Shown here: positions 23,427-33,699 of the stretch, in pieces
How positions within the stretch are numbered: position 1 is the stretch's first letter
Layout: each line of letters starts with the position of its first letter
NCBI GenBank assembly: GCA_033064195.1
Contig: JARBJD010000178.1
Coordinates: forward strand, 1 to 64,000
From: Blattamonas nauphoetae
Lineage: Eukaryota; Preaxostyla; Oxymonadida
Reading direction: 5' to 3'
DNA length: 64,000 nucleotides
Translations under genes and position numbers: made by a program
The notes under the pieces: generated by a model
Database searches by the model: none
Seen by the model: only the letters and a program-made list of their open reading frames with translations
Told to the model about the DNA's origin: nothing

Positions 23427-25155
23427 TAGGCTTGTCTGACCGGCACTGACCGGTCAGTTTTCGCCGAAAAGTACTGACGGTCACTGACCGGAGAAATTCT
23501 GAAACCCATTATCGAGAGTTACCGTTTCTCCGAAGGTGAACAGATTTAAATTGACCGAAACTCAATTGCATGATTTTCAGAGTCTTTTCTTCTGGATCTA
23601 AGCTGGTTTTGTTTCAAATCACTTATTTCAATCTATTCATGTAGTTTTTTTGTATATAACCGAATCTTTTGGTTCGATAACTTTTAGTGTTGATCGACCC
23701 ATTAATTGTTCCAGGCTGATTGGAAAAAGTCAAAAACAAGTGAAATCTCATATTCGTTGATAATAAAGAAATAAGAAACCAAGTAGATGTCCATGTACAT
23801 TATGTCTGGCCTGATATGTACACTGTAGTCTTCCACTGTCTTGCGCCTTTCCGTGACATGTTGTAAGCTCACTTTTCCCCATGTTCTGTTCTCCATTCCT
23901 CTCCCGTTGATATCAAGAATCAATCACAGTCGTTGCTTGGATGAGTCGAACACATCGACGATGATCTGGTCGAGGAGTGCAATTCGTAGGATTGGATGAT
24001 CCTTGCGTTCCTTTTATCAATTTATCCGTCGGCATCTCTTTCGTAATGAGCAGAATATCGGTTGATCGCGATTGTGTCCTTGCGATGACGGAAGAGGAGG
24101 TGAATGATGAAGTGGAGAAAGAGAGAGAACAAAGAAGAGTCCTGGGAAGGCGAACGAGGAGATCCTGTTGATGATGTTCGATTCTGGTTGAAGATGTCAT
24201 CTGGCACGATAGATTGGCGTGAGTCAGCTCCTGAACAAACTGCCAGTTCTTTTCACTCTTCATCCAACTCCACGTCTTGGTGCAGGAGAATGCAGGATCA
24301 AAATTGGTTCTGATGCTGGACTCATGTTTCCAGATCCGTGCGTGACGGCTACAATGATTTCTTTCGAAGAGAGAAGGACTGAATGTGTAAAGCGATGCCT
24401 CACTCGACAGCTCGTCAAGAAAACGGTAGCATGCGTTCGTGATTGTGCAGTTAATATCCTCCAACAGCATTCTGCGAAGTTCGTCTTCACTTTGCATTAG
24501 TTCTTCGTTTCTACGTTGGAGTTTGGCAAGAATCTCTTCGGTTTCTTTTCGTTTGGCTTCTTCTTCGAGCTGCCGCCGCATTTTGACTTCAAGTTGTTGC
24601 TGTTCGAGTTTTCGGTTGACTTCATCGTCTTCCTTTTGTTTCTTCCCTTCTTCTTCCTTTTCACGTTGCTTGTCATCACGGAGTTGGGCTTAATCTGAAA
24701 GACGACCGTCCTCCTCCATGTCTGAACGAGTCCACTTTGTTTGTCGTGTTGGATTGAAGCGAGTCAGATCATCCCTATCATGGAGGTTAGATCCATCCTT
24801 TTCTTGTCGTCGAGATCGACACGGCGATCGAGGACGACGACTCGTCGGACGAGACCGTCGGACGAGACCGTCGGAGTGACTGTCTTTCCATCAGGCATGT
24901 CCGATCCTTCCACTCTAATCCACAATCTAGTCCCAGTCGTGATCGAGCGCACCAGAATCAAGAAAGAGGGACGGATCGCGGACAGAATTGAAAAGTGACT
25001 GTCACATGATTTCAGTAAGAACAGAGTGACATTATTATCTGCAATCGTGCCAGTTTCTTATGAATATATGGTGTTTCTTGATCTGGTGAGATCGGACCCT
25101 TTGAAAAAAAGTGAACTGACACTGACCGGCACTTTTGGCCGGTCAGACAAGCCTA
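23427..25155. mobile_element. Non-autonomous hAT-like element carrying a coiled-coil gene piece, 1,729 bp
   Basis: An exact 8-bp duplication CTTTTGAG flanks it (23419-23426 and 25156-25163). The inverted ends are TAGGCTTGTCTGACCGGC at the left and the same as complement at the right. Further GACCGGTCAG/CTGACCGG words lie next to both ends. The 8-bp duplication and TAGG start indicate the hAT superfamily. No transposase. Its centre holds a minus-strand coiled-coil gene fragment (23913-24690), so it looks like a gene-capturing (Pack-type) element. It is nested in the CAGGG-ended element. Confidence 0.8.
23913..24690 (-). pseudogene. Coiled-coil gene fragment inside the hAT-like element
   Basis: The open minus-strand frame starts without an ATG near 24685 (QLRDDKQREKEEEGKKQ), just after an acceptor-like CTTTCAG. 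It continues as LEQQQLEVKMRRQLEEEAKR and RRNEELMQSEDELRRML, then INCTITNACYRFLDELSSEA. This order, charged coiled coil followed by a short helix with FLD, parallels the gene at 18468-20729 (EEELRRRRTKIGATAIEFLD). After that the SPRY-like part is not recognisable in a single frame. There is no start codon and no full domain, so I call it a captured, decayed gene piece. Confidence 0.6.
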
Positions 25156-25690
25156 CTTTTGAGAGAGCTGGATACGTGGTGTTACAGAATACTAAATTGA
25201 ACAGCTTGTAACTATTTTTTGCGATGAGCAATTTTTGATCGGACCCATTGCCGAAGTTGAGTCTTTTTTCAGTGATCCAATTTCGTATGAGCAGTGATCC
25301 AATTGAGTTGTTAGTCACACCATCTCTCTAACTTCGTGTCTATCCAAACATATCCTCTCGGTTATGTATTTGACAAAAGTCTGAGAAAGTGAATCGGAGA
25401 AAAACCCCTTAATAGTGTTTTTGGGGACAGTTCCCTGTATCCTTGGTACCCTGATGCTATTCAAAAACAATGAATCAAGGCAGATATATCAAGATTCATC
25501 AAATAAATCCAAGATTAGTCGATGAAAACGAATCAACTCTTTCTCAACAAGAATCTCCGCCACTTCCACTCAACACTGAATAATTCTCGAAAGGGCAAAA
25601 GACGAGTTCAGGTCTCATGGATCGACCGACACACACTCCTCCACCATCGCCAGACTGTGACGAGCGGTTTGTGAACGCGCTCGATTCAAT

Positions 25691-26574
25691 TCAGATCTGG
25701 TCTGGCCGGAAATCCTGATCAGAGTGAACAACAATCGCTCCTCCACTTCCTCTCGGCGTCACACAATTGGTGAATGTGCAGCCCTTCACGAGGAGATGAG
25801 AGGATGTCAAGAAGTGCAGGGCTCCTTCGCCCACAAACTTTGGATTTTCCGTCTCGTCCTTCAGGTCTGTAAAGATGCAGGTGGTGAATGAGATGCGTGT
25901 GTGCGGTGTTGGAAACACGTACCTTTCTGGTCTCTCCTGATTTGGCAGATTGCTGACCAGAAAGTTTGTCGATCAGAAAGCGGACCAACAAAGTCAGACG
26001 ACGTTTGTTTGAGTTTGTGCGCCTCGACGAAGACGCAGGAGCGCGTGGGGGAGGTTGTGAAGTCTGGTAAAGCCAGAAACGAGGTGTGGTAGGACGAGAT
26101 AGTGGTGTTGCGGCAAAAATGAGACCCATCGAAATAGTGGTCTTGAAAAACTGTTCCTTGAAGGGCCTCAACTGTTTTTGTGATTTTCTAGTCGTGACCT
26201 TGTTGGAAAAGTCACCAGGGCGTCTGAAGGCGACCAGTTCGAGTCAACGTCAGATTGTGGAACGAGGATGAGGTGAGTGACAGTATCTTCGTCAATGGTC
26301 TTATATTCCCGTCCTTCCGAAATATCTTGCATTTATGCAGGGATATCGATGATTGGTCGCCGAATGAAGCATCACTTTCAATCAAGAATCCAGAGGACTC
26401 TCCTGAAACTGTTAGCCCACAACTGGTCAGTGATAGTTCCGACCCAACAAGGGTTGAGAGGTGGCGTGCTTGTCCAGATGAGTAAGAGTGTCTGTGAGGA
26501 GGACAAGTGGTCCCGGTCTTGACATTTCCACCATCATACGTGTCCAATATTGAGAATGCAGGCTCCAAAGACCG
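25691..26574 (-). pseudogene. Decayed beta-helix surface-protein gene
   Basis: Pieces with beta-helix character fall in more than one frame: 26568-26212 (SELSLTSCGLTVSGESSGF, FGDQSSISLHKCKIF, SLTSSSFHNLTL), a middle part (NTTISSYHTSFLALPDF) and 25918-25691 (ISFTTCIFTDLK, ALHFLTSSHLLVKGCTF, TPRGSGGAIVVHSD). Together they look like the start and first coils of a secreted Pmp-like protein, broken by frame changes and cut off at 25690, where no continuation is seen. The N-terminus SILDTYDGGNVKTGT resembles the start of the carboxypeptidase (MLDSRDSGTVKTGT). Confidence 0.5.
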
Positions 26575-26691
26575 AAAAGGGTGTCAACGAGTGAGTTATC
26601 AGATGAGTTCCATGCCTTTTGAAGCGATTTCATTTGTTGAATGGTAAGATAAAATCCCCTTTCGACTTTGATCCGATTTCCATTCTCTAAC

Positions 26692-27975
26692 ATGGTTCTC
26701 CTTGTCCTTACAACTTTTATTTTTTCGGCTGATGATGCTACCATCTTCCTTGAATTCGGAGGGATGACAAAGTCGTGCTTGACGCCAGAAACAGCGTGTC
26801 ATTCGCTTGATCAAGCAGTAAAGCACGCAAAGTGGGAAAATGTGACTGACATTGTGATTCAAGGTCATGCGGAACTGATTGGGGAGATCATTTTTGATTC
26901 GAATGCTGATAAGTTCAAAAAGACACCAGCTGAGGATCTCAAATACATAATGACTCTCAAACACCATGTCCTCAGCTCCAACACCGATCAATATGGCCTG
27001 ACTGGTCTGGGAACAATTGTGATCAAAGGCACAGACACCTCTGAGATGCACCTTGAAGTCACATCTGATCACGACTACTTTTTTATCTCTACATCTCGAA
27101 CTCCAGGCGGAACAAAGAAAGACTATGTTCTTCGTGTTGAACAGTATGGTGCTCTTTCAATGGCGAAAAGACTTGTCATCCAACCTCTTCAACTTCAATC
27201 AACCACGACATTCACGAAGCTGACGTCACAGTTCGAGACTGAACCGTGGGACAAAAAATCGGCAGCAATCATTGTAGACAAAGGATCGATAATCATACTC
27301 GATTTTGTGCAAGTGCGTGATCCAGAACTTGGTGTTCTGATTCTGAAGGACATTGACATCGAAAAATCCCAAATTTTTACGCGTCAAAGATATGCCATGT
27401 CTCTCCCCAGCCTTGTTCCGAAGGGAATTGTGTGTTCAATCCCTGATAATTCCACGAGCACATTCAACATCAAAATCGTTGACGCAGGAAAGCAACACAA
27501 GGAAGACGACAAACTTGTTGGAATCGACCAATATCCACTCGACATCCATCTTTCTGGCAAGTGTGCTGCGTATGATTCAGATGACACAACCCAGAAGTTT
27601 CCTCTGAACAACACAGACATGACAAACATCTCCAAAGCAGCGTTTGTCTTCCCTCAAGTTTCACTCTCCCGATCGGACCTCAAATTGGCCACCCAAACAG
27701 GTGAACAATCGAATGACCTTGGTATCTATCTTCTTGCCGATTTATCCTCCCTAACAGCATCCCTGGGTATCGCCGCTCTTCGCCGCCTGAAAGTGAGCAT
27801 TGCTCCTCGCTATCACACCGAAGACACCGACGACAAGCTCATTCGTTGGGATGAGATGACGTGGTACGTCGGCCTTGTTTCAAGTCAATCCGATTCTGGG
27901 GGAGTCATCTTTGCTCAGTCAGGTGACTCGAGCCGTGCAGTGGCAGCTGTTCCTCGAGCAAATCACCAACATTGA
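26692..27975 (+). CDS. Secreted beta-helix-like protein
   Basis: About 427 residues from ATG 26692. A clear signal peptide (MVLLVLTTFIFSADD) is followed by the usual opening of the family's repeats (SCLTPETACHSLDQAVKHA), then regular strands such as VTDIVIQGHAELIGEIIF, GLGTIVIKGTDTSEMHLEV and KKSAAIIVDKGSIIILDF. No C-terminal membrane span or kinase is found, so it should be secreted or surface-bound by other means. It ends at TGA 27975, close to the start of the eIF4G-like gene on the same strand. An upstream in-frame ATG (26668) would add eight residues before the signal peptide and is less likely. No enzymatic motif is seen. Confidence 0.6.
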   Translation: MVLLVLTTFIFSADDATIFLEFGGMTKSCLTPETACHSLDQAVKHAKWENVTDIVIQGHAELIGEIIFDSNADKFKKTPAEDLKYIMTLKHHVLSSNTDQYGLTGLGTIVIKGTDTSEMHLEVTSDHDYFFISTSRTPGGTKKDYVLRVEQYGALSMAKRLVIQPLQLQSTTTFTKLTSQFETEPWDKKSAAIIVDKGSIIILDFVQVRDPELGVLILKDIDIEKSQIFTRQRYAMSLPSLVPKGIVCSIPDNSTSTFNIKIVDAGKQHKEDDKLVGIDQYPLDIHLSGKCAAYDSDDTTQKFPLNNTDMTNISKAAFVFPQVSLSRSDLKLATQTGEQSNDLGIYLLADLSSLTASLGIAALRRLKVSIAPRYHTEDTDDKLIRWDEMTWYVGLVSSQSDSGGVIFAQSGDSSRAVAAVPRANHQH

Positions 27976-27987
27976 ACTTTCCATTCA

Positions 27988-28916
27988 AAGGACACTTCAT
28001 CATTCACCCCCGCAATCAACGCATCAGCACAACCATTTCGGTCAAGAGCGACAAGCACGCCAGCAGACACCTCAACACCTTCACTTCAATCGCTCACTGC
28101 TAACTTCACACCGTTTGTGCTGAGTGAAAAGAAACAATCATCATCGTTACCTCGCTCAGACACTGGTCCAGAACCATCAATTTCGGATGTTGCGAAGGAG
28201 GCAGCCCCTTTGTGCCTGGTCAAAAACCAAAACCAGTCCAACAGGCGGAATCAATCTCTCTGCCAACCACAGCGAAGCCGTTCGTGAGTCGTAACGAAGG
28301 GGTGAACATCACACGGGATTCTTCGAGTTATTATCACTCAGCAACAGAGTTACCAGCACTGACACTTCCTGTCGATAAACCGCCCATCATGTTCAAACCG
28401 AGAGCAGCAGTTGCTCAAGCACCGCTTGTTGAGCGTGTGGAACCAATAAACTTGATTAAAGGGAGCGCGCAACGGTCTGAAGAAGGCGAGAATGGTCATC
28501 GATCTGAACCAGTGAACATTTTGAAAACAACTCACTACACTCCTGAGATTCGACCAAAGAACGACGATGAGGAGAATGAAAAGTCATCCGGACCGGTCAG
28601 TGAAACACCAACACCAACACCATTCTCGACGATGACACCAACACCGACACCCAACGCCTCGCAAACACCAAACGAAACTTTGATGAAGAACCCATTTGCG
28701 AACCTGTCGACGCCCTACGAGTCGCTTGTGCGGATTTTGGCAGCTCGCCGGCCGACGCGAAACGAGGTGGTGCCGAAATGGTACGAGTCCAAAACAAAGA
28801 CTGAGCCAATGAAGTATTCTTATTTATCATTTCTGTCGTTCGCTGGGAGGAACACGCAGGCGCCGACAGAGGATTTCTTCCCTGAAACACTCCCCCAATC
28901 AGCGAGACACACGTGA
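27988..28916 (+). CDS. eIF4G-like gene, N-terminal low-complexity half
   Basis: Two frames give a Ser/Thr/Pro-rich sequence that leads into the MIF4G domain downstream: 27988-28210 (SFTPAINASAQPF, TANFTPFVLSEKKQ) and 28212-28916 (PGQKPKPVQQAES, repeated ERVEPINLIKG / RSEPVNILKTT, then TPTPTPFSTMTPTPTPN and KWYESKTKTEPMKYSYLSF). Such disordered N-termini carry the eIF4E-binding site in eIF4G; no exact YxxxxL site was found. The frame changes once near 28205, in a short C/T run, and again near 28910. No start codon is evident. Either the gene is decaying, or the sequence has small indels. Confidence 0.5.
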
Positions 28917-31640
28917 AACATCCGGGCCTTGGGAACACGATGCAGCTGGGGAGTGGTGGAGAGGGAGTGAAGCTATCCAAGAAGCGGAAGGATCGGACGA
29001 ATTATTTGGACACGGCACGGTCCTTATTGAACAAACTGACGTAACAGAACTTCCACGATGTGATTGTTGATTTATTTGGCCTCCTGGTGAATCGGGAGGT
29101 TCTGACACAGGTGGTCGACATTGTGTATGAGAAAGCAATCCAGGAACGAAAATTCCGAGGACTATATGCGAATGTATGCAGCGCGATCAAAGAATAAGAG
29201 CGAACGAGGGGAACAACTTGGGAACGATGGCTCGTCCTTCACAAACTCACCCGCTCCACAAGAAGATGATAAGCAACAAGAACAACAGTCCGTTTTTCGG
29301 AAAGTTTTGGTAAAGAAATGCCAGCAAGAATTCTTCAACAAACCACACGAACCACTGACAGAAGAACAGCGATCAACGATGACAGAGAAGCAAATTGAAG
29401 AATGGGAGGAAATTCGGCGTCTGGACATTCTTGGGAACGTGGAATTCATTGGAATCCTGGTCAACCAAAACATCATCGCGCCGAACGTTGCCATTCAGTG
29501 TATTAAGCACCTTCTCGCGGGATCGACACCAGAACAGTCGATAAACTCGAATTTTCTGACATTAGCACATTTTCTGAAGATGATCGGAGCGATGATGCAG
29601 AGCCAAGCGTACGAGAGATTCAAGTCGCTTTTGGACTATTTGAAGCCATTTATGGATGCTGGGAAGCTGGAAAGCCAAACAAAATATGCTCTGAAGGATG
29701 TTTTTCTGATGTCGGATAGTAATACCTTCAAACGGTTTGAAGGGACTGATCAACAGAAAAACCCGACCCCTCCACCTCGGAAACAAGCATCTCCCGCCTC
29801 ACAAACACGGTACGCGCCGCAGGATGATGAGAGAAGCGGTGGGGGACGATTCCAAGTGCGGGGACGACAGGATGGTCGGCAGAGTCGAGGGTCGTTTGTG
29901 GGGGCCACACAATACGTGCCGACTCGGACAGCACAGCCAGCCGCACAGCCAAAACCGAAGATTGTGCGTTCGTCGTGGAAGGAGAAGGCGGAGAAGAAGG
30001 AGCAGCTGATGGAGAGGCCGAAGGCAGTTCGAAGGGGAGGGACAGCGGAAGAGGAGGATCTGATGAATGTGGAGAATGTGGTTGATTTCGGGACAGACGA
30101 CAACGAAGTGAGCGAAACACTTCCTCTGCCAGAACCGAGCCCGTCGATCAGCGGGGAAGAGCGGATTGCTGCGGAGTTGGAGGGAGTGTCGGGGATGGTG
30201 CAGGAGATGACGAGCTCGACAGGGAGGATTGCGAACTCGGAAATGGGGAAGTTCGCGCTTCAGACAGAAGGTTTTCAAGACGAGCAGCGGATCTGCTACA
30301 CTCGCCAGTTGCTGGCCGAGCTGTTGGGATATGTGCTGGCGTCATGCACAGTGAAGGATGAGCGAGATGAGAACACGAAGCGTCTGGTGGGAAGGATTCA
30401 GGCATTCTTCACTCGATTCCCTCGCACACTGGGGGAGAGTGTGGAAGTGGTTTCGGGGTTCCATTTGGAGTGCAGATGCTATCAGAAGATTCTGCAGCGC
30501 CGGAAGGAAGGGAATCTTCCGCTGGACGAGATTCAGATGAGAGATGACGCGATGAACCAGATGCTTGTCCGACAGATGGGGACGACACTGACGCTGTCGA
30601 AGCCGATCCGATTCCACCTCTTCTCTCTTCCTCCAACTGTCTTCAAGCCGCTCTACACCGAGACACTCACAAACGCGTCGTTCCTTCACGCGATTTCGTT
30701 GATGATGCAAACGATTCTGACGGAATGGCTGGTGAACTTCGAAAACGGATCGGATTTTGTGAAACTAGCGAATTTCTTCCGCCTTCCTGGTCAGAGTGTG
30801 TTGACTGCTCTTCGGAACTGCCTGAAGGAGGATCCGTCGATGGCAGGAAGTATTGTGGATGGGATCAGAAGAGAGAACTTCACGTGGTGCATGAATGAAG
30901 TGTCGCTGCTGCAATCGGAGCAAGAAGTGAACAGCGACGAGGACAAATCGGGATCGGAAGGAGCTGTTCTGCTGAAGCGAGTTGTGAGGTCGTCGAGTTC
31001 GAGTCTGAGTCGGCTTGGAGGGTTCATTGCTCGGAATGATGAGTGCCGCGCTGAGCTGGGCATGTTTCTGGACGAGTTGATCGTCGAGACACTGACAGAC
31101 AGGCTACTTGCGTCTCTGGACATGTCGCATCCTTCGCTGTTTGGGGAAGACGCTGGAACGTACAAGAAGTCGTTCTGCAACACTCTGAAATTGGGTGAGT
31201 TCGATCCGAAACTGGCACCTCATGTTGTGGCCACGGTTGTTCGTGTTCTGAGCATCGTGTGCTGGCAATTGGGAGATGCGTCGAGCTCGTTCACTCAGAG
31301 ATTCCAGACAAGCTTTGTGGGTCTGAAAGAACTGATAGAAGATGTGATGAACGAGGAAGAGCGAGAAGCGAGTGTGGTTGGAAGGATGTTTTTGTTGTTG
31401 GGGAGAGACTATGAGAGTCTGACGAAGTGGAATGGGCTGCTGAAGGGAGATTGGGAGATGGAAAGAACCGAATCGCTTCTGCAGTTTACATTGGAGACAC
31501 TGGACAGAGTGTGGGCATTGACAGAATCGGAGAAGAGATGGATATCAGAGGAAGATGTCGGATCGGAACTGCCTCGTGAGATGATTGGGATTGTGAGGAC
31601 GAAACTGGTGAAGAGTCGTTCATTTGATGGAGATTCATGA
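28917..31640 (+). CDS. eIF4G-like translation initiation factor, MIF4G and C-terminal part
   Basis: The MIF4G signature begins in one frame at about 28940 (RTNYLDTARSLLNKLT, NFHDVIVDLFGLLVNREVL, VVDIVYEKAIQERKFRGLYA). It continues in another from about 29200 (SVFRKVLVKKCQQEFFN, RRLDILGNVEFIGILVNQNI, SNFLTLAHFLKMIGAMMQS), matching the helical hairpins of eIF4G, where LGNIRFIGEL is diagnostic. The second frame is open for 839 codons to TGA 31640 and ends in a long helical region with a Ser-rich linker. eIF4G scaffolds eIF4E and eIF4A on mRNA. Oddities: two in-frame TAA codons (29042 and 29195) in the first frame and a frame change near 29200, so the 5' part is either degenerate or misassembled. 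The last quarter is duplicated at 40532-41295. Confidence 0.65.
30700..31463 (+). repeat. Segmental duplication, copy 1 (eIF4G 3' part)
   Basis: Near-identical to 40532-41295. Similarity starts at TGATGATGCAA and fades after GATTGGGAGATGGA. Differences are few and concentrated in the last 150 bases. It marks the left edge of a tandem duplication that also includes the following helical-repeat gene. Confidence 0.9.
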
Positions 31641-31899
31641 CTGTTCTTGATTTGCCATTTCATTTTGTTTTGAAAACATTTCATCACCTGAAAGGAAACG
31701 TTGTTCCTCGATTTTGGGAATAGATAACAATGATCGCCGTTTAGGAGAATCAACTCAACGAACTGAAGCATCGACGCGATCCACCCACATTCTTTGTTTA
31801 GATTTCTGTCCACTCGAACAGAAAGGTATGATTCTTTGTGGTTGATGTAAGATTCAGGGAAGAAGTCTTCTCGTCTGATTCTTGCGCAAGAAAAATCAT

Positions 31900-32010
31900 T
31901 AAAGCTGTCTCTGACGACATCTCGAAGTGATCCAAAGAAGTCTCGACCAGAACGTCTCAAAACACTGGTCACTCTGACTATCCACTCCAACACAACCAAT
32001 CGATAATCTT
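31900..32010 (+). promoter_or_regulatory. Duplicated 5' flank of type B gene, copy 1
   Basis: The bases before ATG 32011 resemble those before ATG 42547 (ACGACNTCTCGAAGTGATC, then CTCCAACACAAC.AATCGA.AATCTT directly ahead of ATGCAATCTCC). Conserved because of the duplication, and probably including the promoter. Confidence 0.5.
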
Positions 32011-33699
32011 ATGCAATCTCCTCCGATGACACATATCATTCCACCACTCTCACCGACCAATCGACGAGCGAAGACTCGAAGAATGAGACAAGTCCAGATG
32101 CCTGAATGTGCTGAAGATGTGATTGGAAATCTTCACCGATATCCCTTGCTTGTGTGGTATGATCCCACGGCATCCAAGGATTCTGATGATTCTTTGTTGA
32201 ATGACGATCACATGAAAACATTGAAAACTCTCGTTGCTTCGAAATGCGAGTCTGGAGAAGAAGTTGAGTGGCAGGTATGTATTCTTTTTTGATTATACGT
32301 GATTCTGTCCCTCCGGATTTTTGATTCTGCTTTCTGATTTGTTTCAGGATTTGATGGAATGGTTCGTGTGTGCTGTGATCGGACTGAAATCAAAAGCTTC
32401 ATGGTACACTGATTCGTTTTGGTTTGATTGGGAGGATGTTGTGGTTGATGGATTTGGAACAGCTCGGATTAGTTTGTCTCTTCTTCTCGACTTTCTTTTT
32501 TTCAGATGTCTCCGCCTCGCATTCGGATTCATCCCCTCCCCACTCCCCCCAATCCTTCTCCGATTGCATTACTCACCTCTCGCTGCTTTTTCTGTCTTTG
32601 ATTGATCAACTTTCCGCCTCAAACTGCCTCCCAAAACGCGTTGAACATCATTCTCCTAAAAATTTGGTTTTGTCCGTCCTTCACCATCTCATCGATCATC
32701 TCGTCAACACTGGCCATCTTATTCCCGTCTGTGACCCATCAGTGTTCCAATCGCTCGTCAGCCGAGCCATGGCTACATCCGTTCAACGTATTCAGGACTT
32801 CCCGAGTTTCTTCGACGATTGGAAATGGATGACTCTCATTGTATACGGTATAATGACTTCACTGGAAAACGCAGACATTGCGAATCACACAATTCGGCTG
32901 ACTGACACAGAAATCGATCCTCTCTCACAAAACTGCACACAATTCATCAAACTGCTCGATCCTGAGCTTGTTGAGATGAAGAAACGATTTGATCCAAATC
33001 TGATTGAAGAAGCGAGACGGATCTCGTCGTGGAAGGAGTTTCTGGAGAAAGTGGCAGGCGGAGAGGAAGTTGAGGAGCTCTCTTACCAGTCGCTCCTCAC
33101 AAACCTTAGCTCCCACTCCATTGAGATAAGTCCTATGAAGTGGCCCACAGGTCCTTTTGATCCAAATGGTTTCACAAATCCCTGAACTATGAGTGCTATC
33201 CGAGCCTGGAGAAAGTAAAATTTTTCACTTATGGACGCGATTCCCTGGAATTTTCGAGTCTGAATTTACATATACAGACTGTCACGAACAGCCTACTTTC
33301 AACTCCACCCTCAGCTCCGAGTGGTCCTACGCCTTCCGTAACACACAACAATCTGCCCTCTAAGAAGCAATTTTCAGACCAGGTTGCACTAAAAACGCAA
33401 AATGTACAAGATAGCACGGATAAGCTCTGACAAGTTGGGAGGAAGAATCATCAAGTCTGCCTTCCTCTAATGGTTACGGGAATGGAGCTACAAACACGAC
33501 ACTTCATCGGAGTCAGATGAATTGCAACGAAGGAACAAGAAGCAGAAAGCACTCATAGTTCACTCCCTCTCTCCTCGATCAAATTTGATGGGAACTCCTT
33601 GAGAGGATCCTCTTGGCGCAAGGAAAAACACTCAAGTGCACGATTGATTGGTTGATTTCAGTCTTGATGTCACATTTGAACGATTCTCACAACAACTTA

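Larger units (their letters stand above)
23310..25453. mobile_element. CAGGG-ended MITE-like element hosting a nested hAT-like element
   Basis: The left end CAGGGATCCAAGGATCCAGG and the complement of the right end, CAGGGTACCAAGGATACAGG, continue as GAACT.TCCCCAAA.ACAC and TATTAAGGG on both sides, about 50 bp of imperfect terminal inverted repeat. Without the nested element (23427-25155 plus its duplicate) it would be about 0.4 kb and non-coding. No clear target duplication is seen. The CAGGG start recalls hAT ends, but the family is unassigned. Confidence 0.6.

Noticed and set aside
29042-29197. Alternative genetic code with TAA read as Gln
   Set aside because: Two TAA in the conserved eIF4G frame fit Gln, and some oxymonads do reassign TAA/TAG. 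But hundreds of Gln codons in the long ORFs of this window are all CAA/CAG, with no internal TAA/TAG, and TAA/TAG end several genes sensibly.
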